A DNA stretch of 64,000 nt from Paragonimus skrjabini miyazakii (lineage: Eukaryota > Platyhelminthes > Trematoda > Plagiorchiida > Troglotrematidae), in NCBI GenBank assembly GCA_014338405.1, contig JTDE01000218.1:1-64000 (forward strand), in the 5' to 3' direction. This document shows positions 47,601 through 59,089 of this stretch, piece by piece (position 1 is the stretch's first letter; every line of letters begins with the position of its first letter). Below the pieces are notes generated by a model. It made no database searches, was not told the origin of the DNA, and saw only the letters and a list, made by a program, of their open reading frames with translations. The translations under genes were made by a program, and so were the position numbers.

Positions 47601-48956
47601 TAAGTACAAACAACACAACACGTCTGATTTGAAGAGGTAAGTTCAATGCTCACTGTTTGTACAGGTGCGAGGAATACGTAATCGTCATAGGTGATGTTCA
47701 GTAAGAATACGGTTGAAACAGTAATCTAAATCGGTAGCATAATGTTGTCACAGTAAATAAGGTCCACAAAAGCTTCACTTTCAACTTGTAATTGTAGATT
47801 AGCAAAAGAAAACCGCCGATATCGTTGTTTAAAAAAATAGAATGAAACCGCCACATTCCGACGTAGTGAACCGTAAGCAGCATGTCCTACACCGGTTTGA
47901 CTGTCATGAACGGTTATTATGCAAATCGAGGGAGAAAGACATCTGTGACTGTTGGACTCCAAAGTCAGTAGCATCTGTCTAATTTGATTGAAATGATTCA
48001 CTGGAGGAGTAAACATAAAAATTAGGATGATGACTGTATTCTAAAGGATACCTCACTTCGCAACATGTAGACCGTCAGTAGTTTTTTACAAATTATTCGA
48101 ACAATTTTGCGAGAGACGGTTGAGTACCACACTCTTTTGGCAGAGTAAACGATACCCGAAGGCTGATACAGTTAAAACATCGATACAAACTTGGTATAAG
48201 GTTGCCTAGCAGTAACAAGTTGGAGATGAGAATTCCGGTAGGAAGAACAGGTCTACATTTAATCTATGATTGGTCAGAACTAAAAGATAATGAATGGATA
48301 CATCAGTTGTGTTGAAGGACTTTTAAATATCATCAGTGCGTGCGCAGTCAATCGAAATTTGGTAGTGCCCCCCCTCCTTGTTTCATGCCAAATCAGACGG
48401 ACAACTATCGCCAAAAACAACAAATGAGTTTAGGTCGAATATATAGTGTTAAAAGTAGCAAACAATCACTAGACAAAATGACCAATTTCTCAATCCGATT
48501 TTCGTAGAAAATGGGTATGTCAAGTGAGCTAGAAACAAAATAAACCGGTGAGCTTGATCTACAAGAGCAGTTTTTCGAAATTTGTTAACAGATAAAACCA
48601 ACCCAAAACTTTTAACCGGTTTTTATGTGGCTTTGTGGCTGCGTATTCTTTTCGATATGTATCATTTCATCCGCTGATAAATTAAAATAATCTGGCCATA
48701 CAGTATCCAGTAATCAAGCAAATCACAAGATTCGTTCAAACAAAGGCAACTAAATAGGGTAAATGAGCCTGGACCGCTCTATATTATATGTTACAGGGTC
48801 ACCACAAACCAGTTTTATTGAAAGAAGTTTGTGAATTTATGCTGCTATAAGACTGACATTAGCGGCAGTTGACCACACTTTACTTATCCAGACAAAGCTT
48901 CCGGCAAGTCATTTTGGTAAGAAACACTACTACTTAACCTCCGTCGTTTTTTCCAG
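44670..48956. other. Gene-poor A-rich stretch
   Basis: Almost no frame above 60 codons occurs for more than 4 kb (one - frame of 96 codons at 47726-48016 with no similarity). The + strand is visibly richer in A than T. Likely intergenic or intronic. Confidence 0.45.
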
Positions 48957-49179
48957 GCCTCAAGTCAATCGAGGCTATGGCCTACCTTCGCGGTTGAAAA
49001 AACGAAAACGCATGATGCCACATAATGACGGACGGTTTGAGTGGTTCTATCAATTCCGTGCAGCTAGCCTGATTGATATTCGTATCACCTCCTTATATAC
49101 TTATATAAACCTGTACTTGAATTGTGGAGAACACATATTCGAGGACATACCCCTCTTCCCAACATCGAGTGCATTTTGA
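48957..49179 (+). CDS. Candidate exon, unknown protein
   Basis: A good acceptor (GTCGTTTTTTCCAG) precedes 48957. The frame then reads PQVNRGYGLPSRLKKRKRMM, then PHNDGRFEWFYQFRAASLID, open to a TGA at 49177-49179. The basic cluster and aromatic run look protein-like, but I do not recognise a family and no partner exon was found. May be chance. Confidence 0.2.
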
Positions 49180-51005
49180 AATTTTATGTTGTCAAACGTA
49201 GCCTCGGGTAACGTCAGCTGGCGATTAAGAGGAACAAACAACGAGTCCGTCACGGTCAAATCACACATCGCTATGCAACAGGTCGGAATTTACGAAGCGC
49301 CTTCTTTTGGACGAGCGGTTGTGGACCTTCATAAGAGTCACAAAACTGGAACAACAAATCTTATGTGCACTCGACCTGATCGGCTGGAAAGCCATACTTT
49401 AAGTTCGCGATCCACCGGACAAGATAGTACTGATGTATCATAACTACTTATAAGTGTAAACTGGGGCTTCATTTCACCAAGCAATTGCTCACTTTGTTTT
49501 GTGATATCGGAACGGTGCGCCCAGTCCGGACGACTGTAATTGATTACCAAATCTTATGTTGGCACAAATAAGCTCTATTCACATTCTCGATGTGCAAACT
49601 GTTAACATTCACACCGCCAAAAGATCCAAACAACCTTTTTGATTTTGCCTGGGTTTTGAGAATTACTAATCACAACATGTGATGATGCTGCTGTAGATAG
49701 AAAGTTTGTTTTACAGTCTGTTCCTGTTAACTTTTTAGTTTAAATAAATCGAAACCTGCGATCAATTGTGATTGAGGTTTAGTTCATAACAAGCAAGTCC
49801 TCCACTACTTGCCAGTAATAAATCGAAGCATTATGTTGTTCAGATGAGTGGAGCACACCACAATGTCGGGCAGTTTACTATAGTTCCACCACTTCGGCTA
49901 TAGCTCCCAACTCTTGTGATGCCACATTTTCAATGAGCTGAGTACATGAAGCAGACATGTTGACGGAGAGTCGGTTCGACAGTCTTCCTACTCCATGATA
50001 CCCTACTTGGTTACGAGGTATTCGTCAACCTCCGGTACTGTTCTATGTCTACGTGTGTCCTAATTAGGTCACTCGTGGACATTACTGCAACAACCTACTT
50101 GAAAAGACCTCTGTCAGTTCTAGCAGGTTCATTCTGTACCTCACTGCAATATTTACTCAGGCTTTTGGTTGACCTTTCCAAACAGTCAGCGGGTTAGCTC
50201 TGTTACTGCGGTTGCTCCAGGTAAGTTACACATCGTCCGCGAAGTCTTTCGAGTGTCACCGTTTAGTTTACCACTTGAAACTTCCGTAAAGTTCTGACAG
50301 TGACATAAGTGGTTGTGATCCTCTGCTAATGCCTGTGATGTTATGACCAAATCACGTCTACCCTTGAGAAATATGTGTTCATTGACCAAACTTAAGACTC
50401 TCAACTGAATCAGCAGTGGTTTTAGGGTTGAATATACATATTAGTACAAACAAAGTTCCACAACAAATAGATTCTGTCCACATGACCTATTAATTAGATA
50501 TGTTGGTTTCAATGAATGGTCGCTCATCGGGGTTTAATGAGGAAATGAATGATGGATGAATTCATGTGGGCCGATCTTATGATCGAAAACCAGGCCTCTT
50601 ACAAAGTGTCTACAAAGCATTCTGAGTAGAATTATTTTCCTCAGCCCCTCAGTATGACCTATCTACCTGAATCCGAGTGCTTTCAAACATAGGACCAGTA
50701 ACCTTGTCCGCTTTTGAGGGTTTCATATATTATGAGGTTCAAGGAACTCTTTCTTAGAGGTGTTGTGTAATTTGCGCTTTTTAAACATGGCCGCATACAA
50801 TGGAATTAAATTAAAATTGCCTGACCTTACAGTCCCTAAGTCTGTCATACGTACTTGGACAGCTGAGTTAGTCTCTCCAACATATGAAGCGCTAATCTGA
50901 ACGCTGTGTAAATGGCGATGGATCTTTGTGGAGTAGTATATTTCCTTTTTGTTTCTAACTTAACAGAGTAAATGGAGTCCTGATGCAAGGCTTCGAGGAC
51001 TTCAG
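49180..51005. other. Unassigned stretch
   Basis: Frames of 70-85 codons only (49186-49443 +, 50186-50404 -), with no family match or splice partner. Confidence 0.35.
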
Positions 51006-51011
51006 CTGGGC

Positions 51012-51080
51012 TCCGTAGCTCAGTTTGTAGAATACATGCCGGCTTAAGTATGCAAATTCTGAGCCTGATTCGAAAGAGAA
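51012..51080 (+). repeat. tRNA-derived SINE-like head, copy 1
   Basis: CCGTAGCTCAGTTTGTAGAA contains a Pol III A-box-like TAGCTCAGTTTG (51016-51027). About 46 bases on there is a B-box-like GCCTGATTCGAAAG (51062-51075). It resembles the first 70 bases of a tRNA, but the anticodon arm does not fold convincingly. It is related to 57608-57690. Confidence 0.5.
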
Positions 51081-54000
51081 AAGTAATCCGAATTGTTTCA
51101 CTGTTGTTTCTTTATAATCAACAGATCTACCTGTTGACAAAAGTTAGATAATTTTCATACCTTGGCGGACCTGGTTTGGAATTTTTCTCGCATCCAGCAA
51201 CACGACAATCACAGGGCTAACTTACAAAACCACCCTCCAGTGTGACAAACAATTGAACCTTATTGCGTTACCGTACCAGTTTAATGAATTGTCACTGTTA
51301 CAGAAGGATCTAATTCTTTCTTCCATAAAAACTGTTGATCAAGCGGTAATCTGGTTGATAGATAACTTTCCATTTATGACAGAAGCATTGACAGACTGGA
51401 TGGACCGGTTACGAAGTTTATGTGTTTTGACCGAAACGTTACCAATAAACCAAGTTACCCGCTGTTCCGAAATTATAAGTAGTCGATCAGTCTGATCCCT
51501 TTCCCTTTTGAAGGGAACCAATTTTCCTGAATCTGGGCTTCAGGTTGAATCGAACAGGCAAACAAAAGAGCACGCTGAAACTGCAAGCGTTCCACCAGCC
51601 GAGCCACGAAGCCACAAAGGGAGCTCACAAATTTCAGTACTCATCAGTATTTCGGTTTTACTACTTAACTGGGGCGTTGACGGATTCCAATGTGAACTGT
51701 TCCAGAAAACCTTTTGAAGCCATCAACCCCTTGAGTTATTTAGTGAACTCAATATGATACAGTGGGTTAGGTGGGCGACTGAGTCAAAATGTGGACTGTT
51801 TGAGCTAGTAGCTTGACTACACAGCTTAGCTAGTCGAGTGCTCGCAGATTTTGAGCATACGGTTTCTGTCACTGGTATAAGTTCAGCCGCAACCCGAATT
51901 TTTCGAAATGTTTTCGCCCGCAAATTAACAAGTCTGTCCAACTGCTTGTATTTTGTTCCTGCATGGAACTATTTGTTCATTTGCAAGTACGTTTTATTTA
52001 CACCAGCGTGTTTTTGGTGATTTCTTAACAAAGCATGATTTTTGGCAGATATCTGGGTGGACAGCAATAGTGGACCACTGTCATCCAACAGTTTCATTTA
52101 CCAGTACCTTTTTAAGCTCACACTTAGTGATTTACTGTGGATATCACTTAGAGTCTGTTGGTTTCCACAAACTGAACTTTTCCCACCTTCTACTTAAAAT
52201 TATGTTGAAATCATCGAAATTTCGAAGGCCAGAAGGCGCTACCAATACAATTGTATATCCAAATGTTTATCGGATGTTGCTGAAAGAACACAGTAACCGA
52301 ATAAAACTTAGGAAAAACTGGTTGATTTCATGAACACTAAATTTTACGGGAATATAAACTTGAGCAAACGGGCTAAAATTAGAACATAGAGGAAGAAGCA
52401 CTACTGGGAAATGTTCACCATGAGTTATACGGGCGCGCAATGTCAAGCAGTGGCCAAGCAGTTGTCCAGATGAACAAGATGATTGTAAAGTCCAAGCAGA
52501 AACACGAATGCACTCATCAATTTTACGTGAAACGGCCATGACAGATCCAGGTACGGTGCTTGAGATTTCACGTACCTGATACTCAAATAGTACGGTTAGG
52601 GTTACTCATTTGGTACTGTAGCTACGGCGAGTGATACCACAAATGGATACTGGGACAAACCAAGAGATGCAGATCAAGGCGCGATCCTCACTGATGTATG
52701 AATATCAAATGAATGAATGAATGACGCAGTTCACGCAACCATCCCAGGAAGTAAGGCAAGTAAAATGTTAACACATGTTTGCAACCCTATGCTGTACTCC
52801 ACCAGTCAACTGAAGACTTTCCATAACGAATGATCGATACGCTTTGATATTTGACTCGCGGTGATAACATATCAGAGAGGTGAACATGAAGAAGATCTCT
52901 AGATGAAGTATCCCAAACAACCACTCTGACATTTCAGCAGTTATGTTAGTTTTCTCCACTATCACGACGCAGTTAGAAGACATTCTGGGACCTTCTGAAG
53001 CGATTGTTACGAGGTCTTGCTCACCGACTAAAGTACTTAACAGTTTGCTTCCGAAGAAGTGATCTGTACGTAACGTCTGACAAGCGTGCGTATGTTTATA
53101 CTCGAGGGTGATAATTGAGTTGTGTCCCAGCGATGCAAGCTGTCAAGATCACTCTGAAGCTGTTGTCTATGCACTATTATAATACTCAAAATTAGGGAAT
53201 TAAAATAGTCCCTGGAATCTTACTTGAATTCGAACATCCAGCTCATGCAACTAAAAGAAAAGCTAAGACCTGTTGCGACAGGCAGCTGTTACTTGTGGTA
53301 CAAGAATATTTGCATCCGTAGTAAGGCGTAAAGCACCTAACATCGGTTAACATCAGAAGCAAATGCTTTGTCAAATGCTGTAATCCGACTGGTGCAAAGT
53401 AAAACGAAGAACTTCACAAACAGCGGAAAATATAACAATGAAGCTGGTTATCTAATCATCATATTGCCTCCCAAAACGACGTTGACTTGGTCTGATGCTA
53501 GATTGTTTATTGTGTCAAGGTTCAAGAAATTGTTGAATGTAATGCCCATACACAACGACTATCTGCCACAGGTTCGTGTTTATTTCTATGTCAAGAAACC
53601 TATTAGGGAGAAGGACAGCGGCAATTCTGAGACTGCATCAGAATCTAGATGAACAACGTTAGTTACGGTGTGCCGTATTCAGACAAACACTTCAGAGGAC
53701 CCACTTGGATAAGAGGTATTAAATTAGTGTTTCACTTCTGATGAGATGCATCGACAGTGTACAACTTTGCCTCGGTAGGGTGTTTGATCTCTGAATTTTC
53801 GAGTGATATTCAGTCTGAAATTAACCAACTTATTTAACAATAATCAACACAGAAAAAAACTAGCAAGTTTCTCGAGGAGATCAGTGGCTACAATCAAACT
53901 AGGATGTCTTGAGCACTTCAGCTGGAAAAGACAAAGTTTGTATCGCCTCATTTCTCTAAATCTCCTGCCAAACTGAACACTGTTCACAATGGCTGGACAT

Positions 54001-54862
54001 CAAACAAGGTTGTTATGGGTAAGTCCGCGGTGCTTATTCGTATGTGAGGTGTTCAATGGTTTAACCTTGCTAACATAAAAACAACCTCCTGTTCTATGAA
54101 GTTATGTAATACACGGGTGTGCTAACAGGGGTAAAGTTCGAGTGTAATGCTTTCTTTTAGGGTTAGGTGGCTGAATATGAAACACGCAAACAACTATGAG
54201 TGACATGCATTCTGCAACATTTATTTATGCTACTGAGTGTTGGTTGGCTAGGATGAGCATGGACTTCCATTTGCGGACAGTAGACTGGGCGAAACAGTTT
54301 CAAGTGTTCGGCTCCCCATTGATCACATTCGCACACTGCAGATTTGTGAACAGGACACATAATCTGGATCGGTTAACACTAGTTAGCCAATTTAGACATG
54401 ATATGAACAGGCCGCAACTCTCGATGCAACAGTGCTAACCAGTGAATTTTCGACTGAATTAGTGTGTGTTATCCATCGAAGTTCATGTAACCGCTCGAGA
54501 AATAAGCAACCGTGAAAACATGTTGCGTCGTTCACTAATAGTTGGTGGATATTTAGCCAGCACACAGCCAAACTGTAACGAGTTGCAAACGATAACTGGG
54601 ATGGAGCCCGTTAAGTCAATGGGGCTCATTGTTGCCAACTCTTAGTGTGCAGTTCCCTCTCAGTGAGTGTTTTTGAGGTATTCACACTAGGGATATTTCT
54701 ATCGGTCACATAAACATCAATCACTTTCGTGAGATACACTGAATTTGGTTGATCTAGTTCCTGAATAATGGAACACGCCATCTGGTTACACACTAATTTG
54801 GTGGAGGTGAATCTTCACACTATACTACTCGTCAGTAGTCAGGCAGAGGCACGCAATTCGAT
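51081..54862. other. Unassigned stretch up to the assembly gap
   Basis: Frames up to 126 codons (51953-52333 +) and 94 codons (53368-53652 +) have no recognisable family. A - strand frame 52539-52267 begins MAVSRKIDECIRVSAWTLQS and ends near a possible donor GTGAAC; it could be an exon of a - strand gene but is unsupported. Confidence 0.3.
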
Positions 54863-55217
54863 NNNNNNNNNNNNNNNNNNNNNNNNNNNNNNNNNNNNNN
54901 NNNNNNNNNNNNNNNNNNNNNNNNNNNNNNNNNNNNNNNNNNNNNNNNNNNNNNNNNNNNNNNNNNNNNNNNNNNNNNNNNNNNNNNNNNNNNNNNNNNN
55001 NNNNNNNNNNNNNNNNNNNNNNNNNNNNNNNNNNNNNNNNNNNNNNNNNNNNNNNNNNNNNNNNNNNNNNNNNNNNNNNNNNNNNNNNNNNNNNNNNNNN
55101 NNNNNNNNNNNNNNNNNNNNNNNNNNNNNNNNNNNNNNNNNNNNNNNNNNNNNNNNNNNNNNNNNNNNNNNNNNNNNNNNNNNNNNNNNNNNNNNNNNNN
55201 NNNNNNNNNNNNNNNNN
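54863..55217. other. Assembly gap (355 N)
   Basis: A run of 355 undetermined bases. Any frame crossing it is meaningless. Confidence 1.
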
Positions 55218-57607
55218 ACGTTATTTATGCCGAATAGACGGTGGGAAATACTAACAGATCCATGAAAATAAACGCCGTTTCAGCACCTTTTCTATGTACT
55301 CATTACGATGGTAATTATGGATTAACATCAACTTGCTGAACAGATATCGACTAGCTATCCCTCAACTTGTCTTGTAACATTGATGCAAATTACACATTGC
55401 TTTCAAACCCATCCAACTTGCAGCTGAGTGACGTCTGTTGTTTGAAATCAAAACGGTTACAACGCATAATTCTGACAGCACTAACGGACCTTTCTGACTA
55501 GTCAGGGTTACCGGTTTGCCTGGAGAACTGGCTGTTACCAAGGTCAATTAAGGTGAAAATTTTTCAAATGGTTGTCAAAAGAATTACACGGTGATAAATA
55601 TCGAAACAGGCCATGGAAACATTTCACCTAGGTGGCAAGATTCCCTGGTGTTACGCAACCAAACTCTAAGGCTACTAATGGTCATGGAGACAGCACTGGC
55701 TAGAAAGCGTCTCACAACCCCGTAGAGTCAATGGCTTTTGACGCTGTCCTTGTGATTTCCCTGAAAGTAATGACGTCTTTCGTGCATTCCCGCGTATAGA
55801 TAACTTAGTCTATGAAGTTTGAAAATGTTTACCTGCTACGAGTTGATCAAATATAAGTGCTTTTTTGTTTTTGCAGCCAGACGGATTAAACATAACACCG
55901 ACGTTTCACGATATCTGTTATTTTTTACTGTGTTTGTTTACCGGCTGCTCTACACTGACTGAAAAGTGATGTAACACTTTGCATATCTTTCTTACTTCAA
56001 ATACTGTGAACATATTTCTTCAGCTAGATTTCTGAGAAGGGTCACTCTTTTACCACAACTCATATACACCACTCAGAACAACGACAATGTGTCTTGATCA
56101 ACATTTGTCACATCTGCTCATAAGTATTATGGTATCAGCTCTGTTGACGTCCATTTTGTTCTCACATCTTCATCTGGATCATAATTCATAGAGGATGTCC
56201 TAGGTTGACAATCAATGTAAAGCTTTTCCATTCAGTCCGAAGGTTGAATAATTTATAAGTAGATTGCACTTTCGATTAATAGTCTTCTTTCGGAAGGATA
56301 TAAAAAGACTGATTTTATCCTACGATACTAACTTATCCAAGTTAAGCAATACGTGCCTAAGAACTGAAAGGGACTAAAACAGTTAAAAATTTGATTTCGT
56401 TCTGTTCTAAAACATATTTTTCGTTATCGGGGCCCGTGGACTTCACTAACAATAAAAAATTATGCCAACTCGATAATGCGGTTTTGATTTACATTCTTTC
56501 ACTAATTGAACTAATTTTGTTTAAAAAACTGTCTCATTCCATACATTCGTCAACACGGCAAAAGTCGTTTGCTGTGAGATATTAACTTTTCGTCGATTAG
56601 ATATACGAGACCAGTGACGGAATACAATTAGAGCATGAAACAGAAATATTCTCCCAGTTTTTGTGGAACGCAGTTTAAAAGCAACCCAACTTTTCTAGCC
56701 CGTTTATTCCTTTGCGATCCTGACGGTGTATTAACACGTGCCATACATCGCCCATGAACACGAAGTTACCAACGTTATCATTGATACTAATGACGTACAC
56801 GCACGGCATGGTTCAAACTGTGTGCAGAGCTGGGCGAGTCTACACTGATGGCGACATTCCTAGGGTAGAAACAGCTTTGAAGTATAACATACTAACTACT
56901 AACTACCCGACAGTTCCTTACATCTATTGTAAGCTTTTGATAGCCAATAATCAAACTGGAATTACTCACAAAAGGCAAATTCGCCTGAACTTACCAAAAG
57001 TGAAAATGAAAATTTACAATAGACCTTAACCAGCTACATTCATTTTCCGCTACCAAGATTGTTTCTAAAATCTCCCGTTGTGATTCATCGTACCATCCTG
57101 TTTCTCACGCAATTTGGCTTTTTATCTGCACTTGCAGCCACCAATGATTATTCCATTCCTCGTCATTATGATGTCGCATTCGCGTGCTCACCGTCACCCA
57201 CAGGGCATCTTTGATGATTTAGGTAGTCTTAGTGGATGGAGGCTGTACATCAACTCGATTCCGCTTCGCACATTGTAGCAGTGCTTTAGCTTGCTCAGAG
57301 TGAAGAAGATTGTGCGAATTTTTGAAAGGGTATTACATTTCATTTGCCTCTTGTGATCCTGATAGGTAGATATCTTTCAAATTTTATTAAAAACAGGTGA
57401 TTTGGTGAATTCGATAATTTAAAAGACCCATTTGCAACAAATATGGACCCAGTTGGATTCATACTAATGAAATAAACAGTAGACTCAAAACTGGTTATGA
57501 AATCCTACAGGGACAGTCAGTCTCCCGCGTCATTTGATGGATTCTGTATGACAGTTGGTTGGGTGAGCAACCAGGTCCAAATGTGAAAGTATTGAGCTTT
57601 CATTGTT
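55218..57607. other. Unassigned stretch after the gap
   Basis: Frames of at most 91 codons (56754-57029 +), no similarity recognised. Confidence 0.35.
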
Positions 57608-57690
57608 TCGTCGTAGCTCAGCTGGTAGAGCACTTGCCGCATCTGGGCATGCAGTTTCTGGCTTTGGTTGAATGCATCAAAAGTCGAGTC
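57608..57690 (+). repeat. tRNA-derived SINE-like head, copy 2
   Basis: TCGTAGCTCAGCTGGTAGAG includes an A box that fits the consensus (TAGCTCAGCTGG, 57614-57625). A degenerate B box, GGTTGAATGC, is at 57667-57676. The stretch between, TGCCGCATCTGGGCATGCAG, parallels TGCCGGCTTAAGTATGCA of the copy at 51012. It is too degenerate in the T arm to be a working tRNA gene. Confidence 0.55.
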
Positions 57691-58897
57691 TCTTCTAAAC
57701 TTGTCTAGTCATTCTAATTTTCGGGCTTAAGGACGCAATTGAGTTTCACATACATTGTAAAACCAGGACGGAGTCAGTTTCCTTTGCTGCAAGTGAGATT
57801 TAAGTCTTTTCAGTTGCGCCGAATATCACTGAGTCAGAAAGTTACCTCCGCTCTATTCAAATTAATTCAAGAAATTGCTTTGGCGCATTTTGAGGATGAA
57901 TAACCACCATAATTTTAAACAAGTCTGTAGCGGATGCAAGTAAGTGGTACATTTTATAGTCAACTGTTTTGCATAATTGTGTGGAAGACTAAGAAACTGC
58001 TGTAAGTTAGGGACAGTAGAACGGTGGTAGAAAGAGTCATGTAGTGGGCTGCTAAATCGACAAAATCAGGACAATGGTCTAAGTGGCACCAGACAACTTC
58101 AACTCATTAGAAAACGATACCCATTTTGTAGAAAAACAACAGTGTTTGTGATTGCTTTTGGACCACGAGTGTTTTGTGGTTTGATTGATCCGTTTGCAGA
58201 TACGTTCGACGACCTGGCCTTAAGCTACTCCGTCGTTCAAATCTGACGTGCATTCAAACACCTTGTTTTAATGACCACGCAGCAGCGATCAGCTGGTGCC
58301 GATAAACCACGATACCGCTTGTAACATCTTGTGCGTGCGTTCTGGTTGAGTGAACTTTCTGCAATCAGGAAACCGCTCTGGCCCAAACTCATCACAGGCA
58401 CGACTGTACGAATTTGAAATGGGGTCTAGATGAAGAGGTGATAAACACTGAGAAAGGTAGGAACGGATAGTTTGAGTTTAATTGAACGAAAGTTGAAACA
58501 ATAAATTCAATGAGACTGGAACTAAGAACGTCACTGTTGTTTGACAAACTGCTTGTAGGTTTATAAATGTGCTTAAGACATTTAGTCAGAGGACGAAAGT
58601 TATTGTAGAACGAAGCAATCATTGAGTCATATACATACATCTACAAAATGGGGAGTACACTTATTGAAAACAACATTAAGCGTAAAACATTAAGCGTAAA
58701 ACATAAAACGTGAGCATTATCTCGCAAACAAGAGACCACGTTAATTTGTGACCGAGCGTAACAATTGAATACTTAACAGATTAGAACCTTAGAAATACCC
58801 AACTTTCAACCGATATTTTGAGGACAATAATAAAAGTGCTGCTGAAGCTTTGTTCTTTAAAGAAGGAGAATTAACACATTTATATAGTTGGTCAGTA
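57691..58897. other. Unassigned stretch
   Basis: An 82-codon - strand frame at 58392-58640 is Ser/Phe-rich with no family match. A 14-bp tandem repeat lies at 58673-58704. Confidence 0.35.
58673..58704 (+). repeat. 14-bp tandem repeat, about 2.3 units
   Basis: ACATTAAGCGTAAA occurs twice in succession, followed by ACATAAA. Confidence 0.85.
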
Positions 58898-58938
58898 ACG
58901 ATAGAAGACATACTTCACGAGATGTTAACATTTTGTTT
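58898..58938 (+). repeat. Short copy of sequence flanking the Penelope-like element
   Basis: ACGATAGAAGACATACTTCA, then CGAGATG and ACATTT, matches 16366-16407 with few changes. That site is the outer edge of the Penelope-like element in the NOC2 intron. Surrounding sequence here is not otherwise assigned. Confidence 0.5.
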
Positions 58939-59089
58939 GGACTTATCGTGCCGTATGAGTCGGACGGTAGATCGCCTAATTAATTCGTTTGACTGTTCTG
59001 TGGAGCGAGGGAACAGAAAATTTCCAAACGTTGAACGCCGAGTACGAAGTAATCCATATACTGTGATAAAAGTAGGTAAATAATCGCAC

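Noticed and set aside
52267..52539. - strand frame starting MAVSRKIDECIRVSAWTLQS as first exon of a gene
   Set aside because: Plausible start and possible donor, but no family match and no second exon found.
53368..53652. 94-codon + frame with Ser/Glu-rich end
   Set aside because: No splice context, no conserved domain seen; cannot be separated from chance.
54768..55265. 165-codon frame
   Set aside because: Most of it is the 355-base N gap; the real sequence on each side is short and unfamiliar.
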